Below are positions 15,902 to 23,667 of a stretch of DNA of 56,449 nt, piece by piece. The notes below the pieces were generated by a model, which saw nothing but the letters and a program-made list of their open reading frames with translations, did not search any database and was not told where the DNA came from. Each line of letters opens with the position of its first letter. Position 1 is the stretch's first letter. Source of the DNA: Pseudomonas sichuanensis (lineage in GTDB: Bacteria; Pseudomonadota; Gammaproteobacteria; Pseudomonadales; Pseudomonadaceae); contig NZ_QKVM01000043.1 of the NCBI RefSeq assembly GCF_003231305.1, positions 1 to 56,449 of the forward strand, written 5' to 3'. Both the position numbers and the translations under genes were made by a program.

Positions 15902-18130
15902 ATGAGCTTCGGCGCCGATGAAGAAATCCTCCAGGATTTCCTGGTAGAGGCCGGCGAAATCCTCGAGTTGTTGTCCGAGCAACTGGTCGAGCTGGAAAGC
16001 CGGCCCGATGACGCGGACCTGCTCAATGCGATTTTCCGCGGTTTCCACACTGTAAAAGGGGGCGCCGGCTTCCTTCAGCTCAACGAACTGGTGGAGTGCT
16101 GCCACATCGCCGAAAACGTGTTCGACATCCTGCGCAAAGGTGAGCGCCGGGTCGACGCGGAACTGATGGACGTGGTGCTCGAAGCGCTCGACACGGTCAA
16201 CAGCATGTTCGGCCAGGTGCGTGAGCGCACCGATGTCACCCCGGCCACCCCGGAGCTGCTGGCGGCGCTGTCGCGCCTGGCCGAACCGGGTACCGCCCAG
16301 GCGCCCGCCGCCGTGGTCGAGGCCGAGCCTGTGGTCGAGGCCAGCGCCGAGCCGGACATCACCGACACCGAGTTCGAACAACTGCTCAACTCCCTCGATG
16401 CGGTCAAGGCCGAAGCCGAGCTGCATGAGCAGATGCAAGGCGAGGCGCCGGTCACCGGCGGTGACGAGATCACCGACGCCGAGTTCGAAAACCTGCTCGA
16501 CCAGTTGCACGGCAAAGGCCAGTTCTCGACCGAAGTGGCGGCCAACGAACCGGCCAGCGCCGCTCCCGCTGCAGCCAGCGACGAGATTACCGACGACGAA
16601 TTCGAGTCGTTGCTTGACCAGTTGCACGGCAAGGGTACCTTCGCCGTCGATGCACTGCAGGGCGCTGCCGCGCCGGCTGCAAGTGCCGCGCCTGCAGCTG
16701 CGGGCGATGACATCAGCGAGCATGAATTCGAAGCGCTGCTGGACCAGCTGCATGGCAAGGGCAAGTTCTCCGGCGATGCGGTGGTTGCCGAAGCACCCGC
16801 TGCCGCCGTGGCGGCAGCGCCCAAGGCAGAAGCAAAGCCTGTGGCCAAGCCTGCACCTGCGCCAGCTGCCGCGCCGGCTCCGGCTGCGGCCGCCAAGCCG
16901 GCCGCTGCGGCTCCCGCCCGTGCCCCGGCCCCGGCCGCCGAGAAGCACGGCGCCAGCGAAGCGGAAACCACGGTGCGGGTCGACACTGCGCGCCTGGACG
17001 AGATCATGAACATGGTCGGCGAACTGGTGCTGGTGCGTAACCGCCTGGTGCGCCTGGGTCTGAACAGCGGCGACGAGGCCATGTCCAAGGCCGTGTCCAA
17101 CCTCGACGTGGTCACAGCCGACCTGCAGACCGCGGTCATGAAGACCCGCATGCAGCCGATCAAGAAGGTCTTCGGCCGCTTCCCGCGCCTGGTCCGTGAC
17201 CTGGCGCGTCAGCTCAAGAAAGAGATCAACCTGGAACTGGTCGGTGAAGAGACCGACCTCGACAAGAACCTCGTCGAGGCCCTGGCCGACCCGCTGGTGC
17301 ACTTGGTGCGCAACGCCGTCGACCATGGCGTCGAGATGCCCGACGAGCGCGAAGCTTCGGGCAAGGCCCGTACCGGCCGCGTGGTGCTGTCGGCGGAACA
17401 GGAAGGCGACCACATCCTGTTGTCGATCTCCGACGACGGCAAGGGCATGGACCCGAGCGTGCTGCGTGCCAAGGCCGTCGAGAAGGGCCTGATGGACAAG
17501 GACGCCGCCGACCGCCTGAGCGAATCGGACTGCTACAACCTGATCTTCGCCCCGGGCTTCTCGACCAAGACCGAGATCTCCGACGTGTCCGGCCGCGGTG
17601 TCGGCATGGACGTGGTGAAGACCAAGATTTCCCAGCTCAACGGCTCGATCAACATCTTCTCGGCCAAGGGCCAGGGCTCGAAGATCGTCATCAAGGTGCC
17701 GCTGACCCTGGCGATCATGCCGACCTTGATGGTGATGCTGGCCAACCAGGCGTTCGCCTTCCCACTGGTCAACGTCAACGAGATCTTCCACCTCGACCTG
17801 TCGCGCACCAACGTGGTCGACGGCCAGGAAGTGGTGATCGTTCGCGACAAGGCGCTGCCGCTGTTCTACCTCAAGCGCTGGCTGGTCCAGGACCAGGCAC
17901 ACGAGGAGCAGCACGAAGGCCACGTGGTGATTCTGTCGGTGGGTACCCAACGCATCGGCTTCGTGGTCGACCAGTTGGTGGGGCAGGAAGAAGTGGTGAT
18001 CAAGCCGCTGGGCAAGATGCTGCAGGGCACCCCGGGCATGTCCGGCGCCACCATCACCGGTGACGGCCGTATCGCGTTGATCCTCGACGTTCCGAGCATG
18101 CTCAAGCGTTACGCCGCCCGGCGTATTTGA
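15902..18130 (+). CDS. cheA: chemotaxis histidine kinase CheA
   Basis: A 742-residue kinase. The P1 domain carries the phospho-accepting His49 in GFHTVKGGAGFL. Residues 150-350 are unusual: four copies of an acidic motif (ITDTEFEQLLNSL, ITDAEFENLLDQLHGKG, ITDDEFESLLDQLHGKG, ISEHEFEALLDQLHGKG) about 40 residues apart, joined by Ala/Pro-rich linkers. Dimerisation (P3) starts near 360. The catalytic P4 domain has the N box HLVRNAVDHGVE, and G boxes DDGKGMD and GRGVGMDVV. The C-terminal P5 domain is CheW-like. With cheW and parP nearby it forms the main polar chemosensory array. Length is typical of the Pseudomonas flagellar CheA. Confidence 0.97.
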   Translation: MSFGADEEILQDFLVEAGEILELLSEQLVELESRPDDADLLNAIFRGFHTVKGGAGFLQLNELVECCHIAENVFDILRKGERRVDAELMDVVLEALDTVNSMFGQVRERTDVTPATPELLAALSRLAEPGTAQAPAAVVEAEPVVEASAEPDITDTEFEQLLNSLDAVKAEAELHEQMQGEAPVTGGDEITDAEFENLLDQLHGKGQFSTEVAANEPASAAPAAASDEITDDEFESLLDQLHGKGTFAVDALQGAAAPAASAAPAAAGDDISEHEFEALLDQLHGKGKFSGDAVVAEAPAAAVAAAPKAEAKPVAKPAPAPAAAPAPAAAAKPAAAAPARAPAPAAEKHGASEAETTVRVDTARLDEIMNMVGELVLVRNRLVRLGLNSGDEAMSKAVSNLDVVTADLQTAVMKTRMQPIKKVFGRFPRLVRDLARQLKKEINLELVGEETDLDKNLVEALADPLVHLVRNAVDHGVEMPDEREASGKARTGRVVLSAEQEGDHILLSISDDGKGMDPSVLRAKAVEKGLMDKDAADRLSESDCYNLIFAPGFSTKTEISDVSGRGVGMDVVKTKISQLNGSINIFSAKGQGSKIVIKVPLTLAIMPTLMVMLANQAFAFPLVNVNEIFHLDLSRTNVVDGQEVVIVRDKALPLFYLKRWLVQDQAHEEQHEGHVVILSVGTQRIGFVVDQLVGQEEVVIKPLGKMLQGTPGMSGATITGDGRIALILDVPSMLKRYAARRI

Positions 18131-18175
18131 TTTCGGCGGCGCGCCCTGGTGGGTGCGCCACCTAATGGAGTGTTT

Positions 18176-19297
18176 ATGGCAGTCAAGGTCCTGGTGGTGG
18201 ATGATTCCGGTTTCTTCCGCCGCCGTGTCTCGGAAATTCTCTCGGCCGACCCGACGATCCAGGTCGTGGGTACCGCGACCAATGGCAAGGAAGCTATCGA
18301 CCAGGCGCTGTCGCTCAAGCCCGATGTCATCACCATGGACTACGAAATGCCCATGATGGACGGCATCACCGCGGTGCGGCACATCATGCAGCGCTGCCCG
18401 ACGCCGGTGTTGATGTTCTCCTCGCTGACCCATGAAGGCGCCCGCGTCACGCTGGATGCACTGGATGCCGGTGCAGTGGACTACCTGCCGAAGAATTTCG
18501 AGGACATCTCGCGCAACCCGCAGAAGGTCCAGCAAATGCTGTGCGAGAAGGTGCACACCCTTGCGCGCAGCAATCGCCGTTTCGGCGCGTATTCCAGCCC
18601 GGCGCCGGCCGCAGCGCCTGCACCGGCCAGCAGCCACGCCCCGGCCACCAGCTTTGCCGGCAGCGCGCCTGCCCGCCCGGCCGCACCGGTGCGCACCGCT
18701 GCGCCTGCTGCCCATTCGCCGGCACCCAAGCGCAAGCCTTACAAACTGGTGGCCATCGGCACCTCCACCGGCGGCCCGGTCGCGCTGCAGCGTGTGCTCA
18801 CCCAGCTGCCCGCCGGCTTCCCGGCGCCGATCGTGCTGATCCAGCACATGCCGGCGGCCTTTACCAAGGCCTTCGCCGAACGCCTGGACAAGCTGTGCAA
18901 GATCAGCGTCAAGGAAGCCGAGGACGGCGACGTGCTGCGCCCGGGCCTGGCCCTGTTGGCGCCTGGCGGCAAGCAGATGATGGTCGACGGCCGTGGCACG
19001 GTGAAAATCCTGCCGGGCGACGAGCGCCTGAACTACAAGCCGTGTGTCGACATCACCTTTGGCTCCGCCGCCAAGTCCTATGGCGACAAGGTGCTGTCGG
19101 TGGTGCTCACCGGCATGGGCGCCGATGGCCGCGAAGGTGCGCGCCTGCTCAAGCAGGGCGGCAGCACCGTGTGGGCGCAGGATGAGGCCAGTTGCGTGAT
19201 CTATGGCATGCCCATGGCGATCGTCAAGGCCAACCTCGCCGACGCGGTGTACAGCCTGGACGAGATCGGCAAGCACCTGGTCGAGGCGTGCGTCTGA
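18176..19297 (+). CDS. cheB: protein-glutamate methylesterase CheB
   Basis: A 373-residue response regulator. ATG 18176 (MAVKVLVVDDSGFFRRRVSE) has GGAG upstream; the earlier GTG 18149 is less suitable. The receiver domain has Asp in ITMDYEMPMMDG. An Ala/Pro-rich linker spans about residues 140-185. The C-terminal methylesterase has the Ser-His-Asp triad in GTSTGGPVAL, QHMPAAFTKAF and TGMGADGREG. It removes methyl groups from chemoreceptors after phosphorylation by CheA. No cheR is in this window. Its stop overlaps the motC start by one base (TGATG). Confidence 0.97.
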   Translation: MAVKVLVVDDSGFFRRRVSEILSADPTIQVVGTATNGKEAIDQALSLKPDVITMDYEMPMMDGITAVRHIMQRCPTPVLMFSSLTHEGARVTLDALDAGAVDYLPKNFEDISRNPQKVQQMLCEKVHTLARSNRRFGAYSSPAPAAAPAPASSHAPATSFAGSAPARPAAPVRTAAPAAHSPAPKRKPYKLVAIGTSTGGPVALQRVLTQLPAGFPAPIVLIQHMPAAFTKAFAERLDKLCKISVKEAEDGDVLRPGLALLAPGGKQMMVDGRGTVKILPGDERLNYKPCVDITFGSAAKSYGDKVLSVVLTGMGADGREGARLLKQGGSTVWAQDEASCVIYGMPMAIVKANLADAVYSLDEIGKHLVEACV

Positions 19298-20037
19298 TGG
19301 ATGTCTTGAGCCTGATCGGCCTGATCCTCGCATTCGTCGCCATCGTTGGCGGTAACTTCCTCGAGGGTGGGCATGTCGGTGCGCTGCTCAACGGCCCGGC
19401 GGCGCTGATCGTGCTGGGCGGCACCCTGGCGGCGGCGCTGCTGCAGTCGCCGCTGTCGTCATTCAAGCGGGCGCTGCAGATCGTCCGCTGGATCTTCTTC
19501 CCGCCACGGGTGGACCTGGCCGGCGGTATCGACCGTGTCGTCAACTGGAGCCTGACCGCCCGCAAGGAAGGCCTGCTGGGCCTGGAAGGCGTGGCGGATG
19601 CCGAGCCCGACCCCTATGCGCGCAAGGGCTTGCAACTGCTGGTCGACGGCGCCGAGCCGGAAGCCATACGCAGCGTCCTCGAGGTGGATTTCCTGACCCA
19701 GGAGTCCCGCGACATCCAAGCGGCCAAGGTGTTCGAGAGCATGGGCGGCTATGCGCCGACCATCGGTATCATCGGTGCGGTGATGGGCTTGATCCACGTG
19801 ATGGGCAACCTCGCCGACCCTTCGCAGTTGGGTAACGGCATTGCCGTGGCATTCGTCGCCACCATTTATGGCGTCGCCAGTGCCAACCTGATCCTGCTGC
19901 CGATCGCCAACAAGCTCAAGGCCGTCACTCTGCGCCAGTCGCGTTACCGCGAGATGCTGCTCGAAGGCCTGCTGTCGATCGCCGAAGGGGAGAACCCGCG
20001 TTCGATCGAGCTCAAACTGCAAGGCTTCATGGAGTAA
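19297..20037 (+). CDS. motC: flagellar stator protein MotC (MotA family)
   Basis: A 246-residue membrane protein starting MDVLSLIGLILAFVAIVGGN. Four membrane helices are visible: residues 1-20, 30-50, about 150-170 (GYAPTIGIIGAVMGLIHVMG) and 180-200 (IAVAFVATIYGVASANLILL). A cytoplasmic loop carries charged residues that contact the rotor. MotC-MotD is the second proton-driven stator pair in Pseudomonas, encoded with chemotaxis genes. motD starts 3 bases later. Confidence 0.95.
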   Translation: MDVLSLIGLILAFVAIVGGNFLEGGHVGALLNGPAALIVLGGTLAAALLQSPLSSFKRALQIVRWIFFPPRVDLAGGIDRVVNWSLTARKEGLLGLEGVADAEPDPYARKGLQLLVDGAEPEAIRSVLEVDFLTQESRDIQAAKVFESMGGYAPTIGIIGAVMGLIHVMGNLADPSQLGNGIAVAFVATIYGVASANLILLPIANKLKAVTLRQSRYREMLLEGLLSIAEGENPRSIELKLQGFME

Positions 20038-20040
20038 CCC

Positions 20041-20898
20041 ATGGCCCGTCGTCGTCATACCGAGGAACATGAAAACCACGAGCGCTGGCTGGTGTCGTAC
20101 GCCGACTTCATCACCTTGCTGTTCGCCTTTTTCGTGGTCATGTACTCGATTTCCTCGATCAACGAGGGCAAGTACAAGCAGATCTCGCAGGCACTGATCG
20201 GGGTGTTCAACGACCCTGAGCGCAGCATGAAGCCGATCCCCATCGGTGATGAGCGCCCGCTCACGGTCAAGCCCGCCGAACCGCTGGTCAAGGACAGCGA
20301 GCAGACCGACGCCGGCCTGGCCCAGGCCAGTGTCGATCCGCTCAAGAGCATTGCCGACGATGTACGCGATGCGTTCGGCGATCTGATCAAGTCCGACCAG
20401 ATGACCGTGCGGGGCAACGAGCTGTGGATCGAGATCGAGCTCAACTCCTCGCTGCTGTTCGGCAGCGGTGACGCCATGCCCAGCGATGTTGCGTTCTCGA
20501 TCGTCGAAAAGGTGGCGAAGATCCTCAAGCCGTTCGCCAACCCGGTGCACGTCGAAGGCTTTACCGACAACCTGCCGATCCGCACGGCGCAGTACCCGAC
20601 CAACTGGGAGCTGTCTTCGGCGCGCGCGGCGAGCATCGTTCGCCTGCTGGCGATGGAAGGCGTCAACCCGGCGCGCATGGCCTCGGTGGGCTATGGCGAG
20701 TACCAGCCGGTGGCCGGCAACGACACTGCCGAAGGGCGCGCGCGCAACCGCCGCGTGGTGCTGGTGATTTCACGCAACCTCGAGGTGCGTCGCAGCCTGA
20801 CCGGTAGCGGCAGTGCCAACGCCACGCCGGATGCGGCCTTGCGCCGGGCTGGCACACAAAGTGCACCAGCCTCGCCAGCATCGGTGGCGGGGCAATAA
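20041..20898 (+). CDS. motD: flagellar stator protein MotD (MotB family)
   Basis: A 285-residue protein. The single N-terminal helix contains the proton-conducting Asp in SYADFITLLFAFFVVMYS (about residues 20-37). The OmpA-like peptidoglycan-binding domain occupies roughly 120-245, with the conserved core VEGFTDNLPIRTAQYPTNWE and SSARAASIVRLL. The C-terminal 35 residues are low-complexity. It anchors the MotC/MotD stator to the cell wall. Confidence 0.95.
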   Translation: MARRRHTEEHENHERWLVSYADFITLLFAFFVVMYSISSINEGKYKQISQALIGVFNDPERSMKPIPIGDERPLTVKPAEPLVKDSEQTDAGLAQASVDPLKSIADDVRDAFGDLIKSDQMTVRGNELWIEIELNSSLLFGSGDAMPSDVAFSIVEKVAKILKPFANPVHVEGFTDNLPIRTAQYPTNWELSSARAASIVRLLAMEGVNPARMASVGYGEYQPVAGNDTAEGRARNRRVVLVISRNLEVRRSLTGSGSANATPDAALRRAGTQSAPASPASVAGQ

Positions 20899-20961
20899 CT
20901 CGTCAATTCTCTGTCACCGCAAGCCGGTGATCGCCGGCATCAACGAGTCAAGAGTTGTCCT

Positions 20962-21750
20962 ATGAGAGTCTGGGCAGTAGCCAATCAAAAGGGTGGCGTT
21001 GGCAAGACCACCACCACCATCGCCCTGGCCGGCCTGCTGGCCGAGGCGGGTAAGCGCGTGGTCGTTGTCGACCTCGACCCGCACGGCTCGATGACCAGCT
21101 ATTTCGGGCACAACCCCGACGCGCTCGAGCACAGCTGCTACGACCTGTTCCTGCATAAAGGCACGGTGCCCGAGGGGCTGCCGGGCCAGTTGCTGCTGCC
21201 CACCAGTGACGAACGTATCTCGCTGCTGCCGTCGAGCACCGCGCTGGCGGTGCTGGAGCGCCAGTCGCCGGGGCAGAGTGGCCTGGGCCTGGTGATCGCC
21301 AAGAGTCTGGCGCAGCTGTGGCAGGACTTCGACTTTGCCCTGATCGACAGCCCGCCGTTGCTCGGCGTGCTGATGGTCAATGCCCTGGCCGCCTGCCAGC
21401 AACTGGTGATCCCGGTGCAGACCGAGTTCCTCGCAGTCAAGGGCCTGGAGCGCATGGTCGGGACCCTGGCCATGGTCAACCGTTCGCGCAAGCAGGCACT
21501 TCCCTACCAGATCGTCCCAACCCTGTTCGACCGCCGCACCCAGGCATCGCTGGGCACCTTGAAAGTGCTGCGCGACACCTATGGCGAGCAGGTCTGGCAG
21601 GGCTACATCCCGGTTGACACGCGCCTGCGCGATGCCAGCCGCAATGGTGTCACGCCCTCGCAGTTCGACGGCAAGAGCCGTGGCGTCATTGCCTACCGGG
21701 CGCTGCTCAAGCACCTGCTTACTTACCGCTCCGCGCTGCAGGTGGCCTGA
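20962..21750 (+). CDS. parC: ParA-like ATPase ParC, chemotaxis array positioning
   Basis: A 262-residue ATPase with Walker A KGGVGKTTTT at about residues 10-19, VVVDLDPHGSMTS, and DSPPLLGVL near 130. It is not in a parAB chromosome partition context: it lies between motD and a CheW-domain gene. That is the setting of ParC, which places chemotactic arrays at the pole in Vibrio and Pseudomonas. The stop overlaps the next gene by one base. Distinct from FleN at 13034, which is a different branch of the same superfamily. Confidence 0.88.
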   Translation: MRVWAVANQKGGVGKTTTTIALAGLLAEAGKRVVVVDLDPHGSMTSYFGHNPDALEHSCYDLFLHKGTVPEGLPGQLLLPTSDERISLLPSSTALAVLERQSPGQSGLGLVIAKSLAQLWQDFDFALIDSPPLLGVLMVNALAACQQLVIPVQTEFLAVKGLERMVGTLAMVNRSRKQALPYQIVPTLFDRRTQASLGTLKVLRDTYGEQVWQGYIPVDTRLRDASRNGVTPSQFDGKSRGVIAYRALLKHLLTYRSALQVA

Positions 21751-22649
21751 TGAACCAAGCCCGGCATATCGCCAGCAAACCGCAAATGGCCCTGCAGTCG
21801 TACCTGGATGGCCTGCTGCAGGAAGCCACCGAGTCGTTCGAGCTGCCGGAGCCTGCGCCTGCCGCGCAGCCGGCCAGCCAGGCGCCCAGCGACGAATTCG
21901 AAGCGGCTGTTCGCGAAGAACAGGCCGCTGACGCCCGTCGCCAGGCCGAGCCGGCACCGGCAGTGGCGCGGCCTTTTGCCGAGCCGCAGGCCAAGGTGCT
22001 GCCGACCGTTCTGCCGCTGGCCCAGCCAGTGGTCAGCGTGGTCGAGCAGCAAGTGCTGGCCGAAGCCAGCATCCCGCTGTTGACCGAAGTCCAGGCCGCC
22101 GAGCCGGTCGCACCACTGGTCGAGGTGCACCTGCCAGCACCCGCCGCGCCTGTGCCGCCGGCCACCGCCGATGGCCGCCCGGCCTGGGCGGCCGAGCCGT
22201 TCGAATGCCTGCTGTTCGACGTCGCCGGCCTTACCCTGGCGGTGCCGCTGGTATGCCTGGGCTCGATCTACTCGCTGGCCGGTCAGGAGCTGACGCCGCT
22301 GTTCGGCCAGCCAGACTGGTTCCTCGGCATCCTCAGCTGCCAGGCGGGCAACCTGAAAGTCCTCGATACCGCACGTTGGGTCATGCCCGACCGCTACCGC
22401 GAGGACTTTCGCCAGGGCCTGCAGTACGTGATTTCGGTGCAGGGCTACGAATGGGGGCTGGCGGTGCACCAGGTCAGCCGTTCGCTGCGCCTGGACCCGA
22501 GCGAGATCAAGTGGCGCAGCCAGCGCGGCCAACGCCCGTGGCTGGCCGGCACGGTGATCGAACACATGTGCGCGCTGCTCGACGTCGCCGAACTGGCCGA
22601 GCTGATCGCCAGTGGCGCGGTCAAGCAGATGAACACCAAACACAAATGA
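21750..22649 (+). CDS. parP: ParP-like CheW-domain protein
   Basis: A 299-residue protein. Residues 1-150 are Pro/Ala/Glu-rich and probably disordered. Residues 150-299 form a CheW-like domain (ECLLFDVAGLTLAVPLVCLG; WFLGILSCQAGNLKVLDTAR; CALLDVAELAELIAS). Coupling to parC by a one-base overlap matches ParP, which links ParC to CheA and stabilises arrays. It was formerly named a second CheW in Pseudomonas. The CheA repeats at 16355-16765 are one candidate partner region, which is inference. Confidence 0.85.
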   Translation: MNQARHIASKPQMALQSYLDGLLQEATESFELPEPAPAAQPASQAPSDEFEAAVREEQAADARRQAEPAPAVARPFAEPQAKVLPTVLPLAQPVVSVVEQQVLAEASIPLLTEVQAAEPVAPLVEVHLPAPAAPVPPATADGRPAWAAEPFECLLFDVAGLTLAVPLVCLGSIYSLAGQELTPLFGQPDWFLGILSCQAGNLKVLDTARWVMPDRYREDFRQGLQYVISVQGYEWGLAVHQVSRSLRLDPSEIKWRSQRGQRPWLAGTVIEHMCALLDVAELAELIASGAVKQMNTKHK

Positions 22650-22716
22650 ATCAACGCCGCAACTGCCGCGGCTATACAGAGCACACCGCCGAGGGCGGAT
22701 TGAGAGGGCTAGGGGA

Positions 22717-23196
22717 ATGAAGAAGTCGTCTGCACAAGGTTCCGAAGATCCGATTCTGCAGTGGGTTACTTTCCGTCTGGACAATGAGTCCTACGGCATC
22801 AACGTCATGCAGGTTCAGGAAGTGCTGCGCTACACCGAGATCGCTCCGGTGCCGGGCGCACCCAGCTACGTGCTGGGCATCATCAACCTGCGCGGCAACG
22901 TGGTGACGGTGATCGACACCCGCCAGCGCTTCGGCCTGATGCCTTCGGACATCACCGACAATACCCGCATCGTCATCATCGAGGCGGACAAGCAGGTAGT
23001 CGGCATCCTCGTCGACAGCGTCGCTGAAGTGGTGTACCTGCGTCAGTCGGAAATCGAGACCGCGCCGAACGTCGGTAACGAAGAGTCGGCCAAGTTCATC
23101 CAGGGCGTCTGCAACAAAAACGGCGAGCTGCTGATCCTGGTCGAGCTGGACAAGATGATGACCGAGGAAGAGTGGTCCGAGCTGGAGAGCATCTGA
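22717..23196 (+). CDS. cheW: chemotaxis coupling protein CheW
   Basis: A 159-residue coupling protein joining chemoreceptors to CheA. The core is complete: WVTFRLDNESYGINVMQVQE, VPGAPSYVLGIINLRGNVVT, VIDTRQRFGL, and ILIVELDKM-like end (LLILVELDKMM). The tail EEEWSELESI is typical for Pseudomonas. The next gene begins two bases after its stop. Confidence 0.96.
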   Translation: MKKSSAQGSEDPILQWVTFRLDNESYGINVMQVQEVLRYTEIAPVPGAPSYVLGIINLRGNVVTVIDTRQRFGLMPSDITDNTRIVIIEADKQVVGILVDSVAEVVYLRQSEIETAPNVGNEESAKFIQGVCNKNGELLILVELDKMMTEEEWSELESI

Positions 23197-23197
23197 G

Positions 23198-23593
23198 TTG
23201 ATTTTCGAGGCTGCTGTCATCCTCCTGGCGCTGCTGTGGGCGCTGAGCCTGTGGTTCTTCCTCAATTACAGCAAGCGCCAGCGCGAGCTGGCGGCACAGC
23301 AGGCCCAGGGCGATGCGCTGCGTGACCAGCGCATCAAGGATCTGGGCAAGCGCCTGGACGACTACCAGAACGGCACCGTGCGCATGGGCGAGGCCATTCA
23401 CGAACTGCGCGCGGTGGTCGCGCCGTTGCCGGAGAAGCTCCAGCAACTGGAACAGCGCGACCCCAACAGTGTCACCTTCACACAGGCCGCCAAACTGGTG
23501 GGCATGGGGGCCAGTGTCGAGGAGCTCACGCAAACCTGCGGCCTGACCCAGGCCGAGGCCGAGCTGATGCGCAAGTTGCACCACGGCGAGTGA
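23198..23593 (+). CDS. DUF2802 membrane-anchored protein
   Basis: A 131-residue protein. The start is a TTG at 23198, two bases after the cheW stop; the product begins MIFEAAVILLALLWALSLWF, a single N-terminal membrane helix. A coiled coil follows (residues 22-80, RQRELAAQQAQGDALRDQRI). A small C-terminal domain resembles a helix-turn-helix (FTQAAKLVGMGASVEELTQT, CGLTQAEAELM). DUF2802 genes regularly sit at the end of the polar chemotaxis operon. Function is unknown; topology suggests a cytoplasmic helix-turn-helix module tethered to the membrane. Confidence 0.8.
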   Translation: MIFEAAVILLALLWALSLWFFLNYSKRQRELAAQQAQGDALRDQRIKDLGKRLDDYQNGTVRMGEAIHELRAVVAPLPEKLQQLEQRDPNSVTFTQAAKLVGMGASVEELTQTCGLTQAEAELMRKLHHGE

Positions 23594-23609
23594 TCCGCCC
23601 AGGGTCGCT

Positions 23610-23653
23610 ATCGGGGCTGCCTTGCAGCCCATCGCGCGCAGCGTGGCCCCGAT
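23610..23653. terminator. nested hairpin between convergent genes
   Basis: An outer pair ATCGGGGC (23610-23617) and GCCCCGAT (23646-23653) encloses a perfect inner hairpin GGGCTGC-CTT-GCAGCCC (23614-23630), which competes with it. It lies in the 74 bases between the end of the chemotaxis operon and the end of the toxin gene on the other strand, so it can act as a terminator for both. No long U tract. Confidence 0.6.
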
Positions 23654-23667
23654 TGCCGTGAGCCCTA

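Noticed and set aside
15899..19333. A 1144-codon open frame on the minus strand opposite cheA and cheB
   Set aside because: It is antisense to well-conserved che genes, is His/Gln/Arg-rich as expected from third-position GC bias, and matches no family.
20899..20961. Possible sigma-28 promoter before parC
   Set aside because: TCAA and GCCGGTGA are present, but the -10 matches GCCGATAA poorly.
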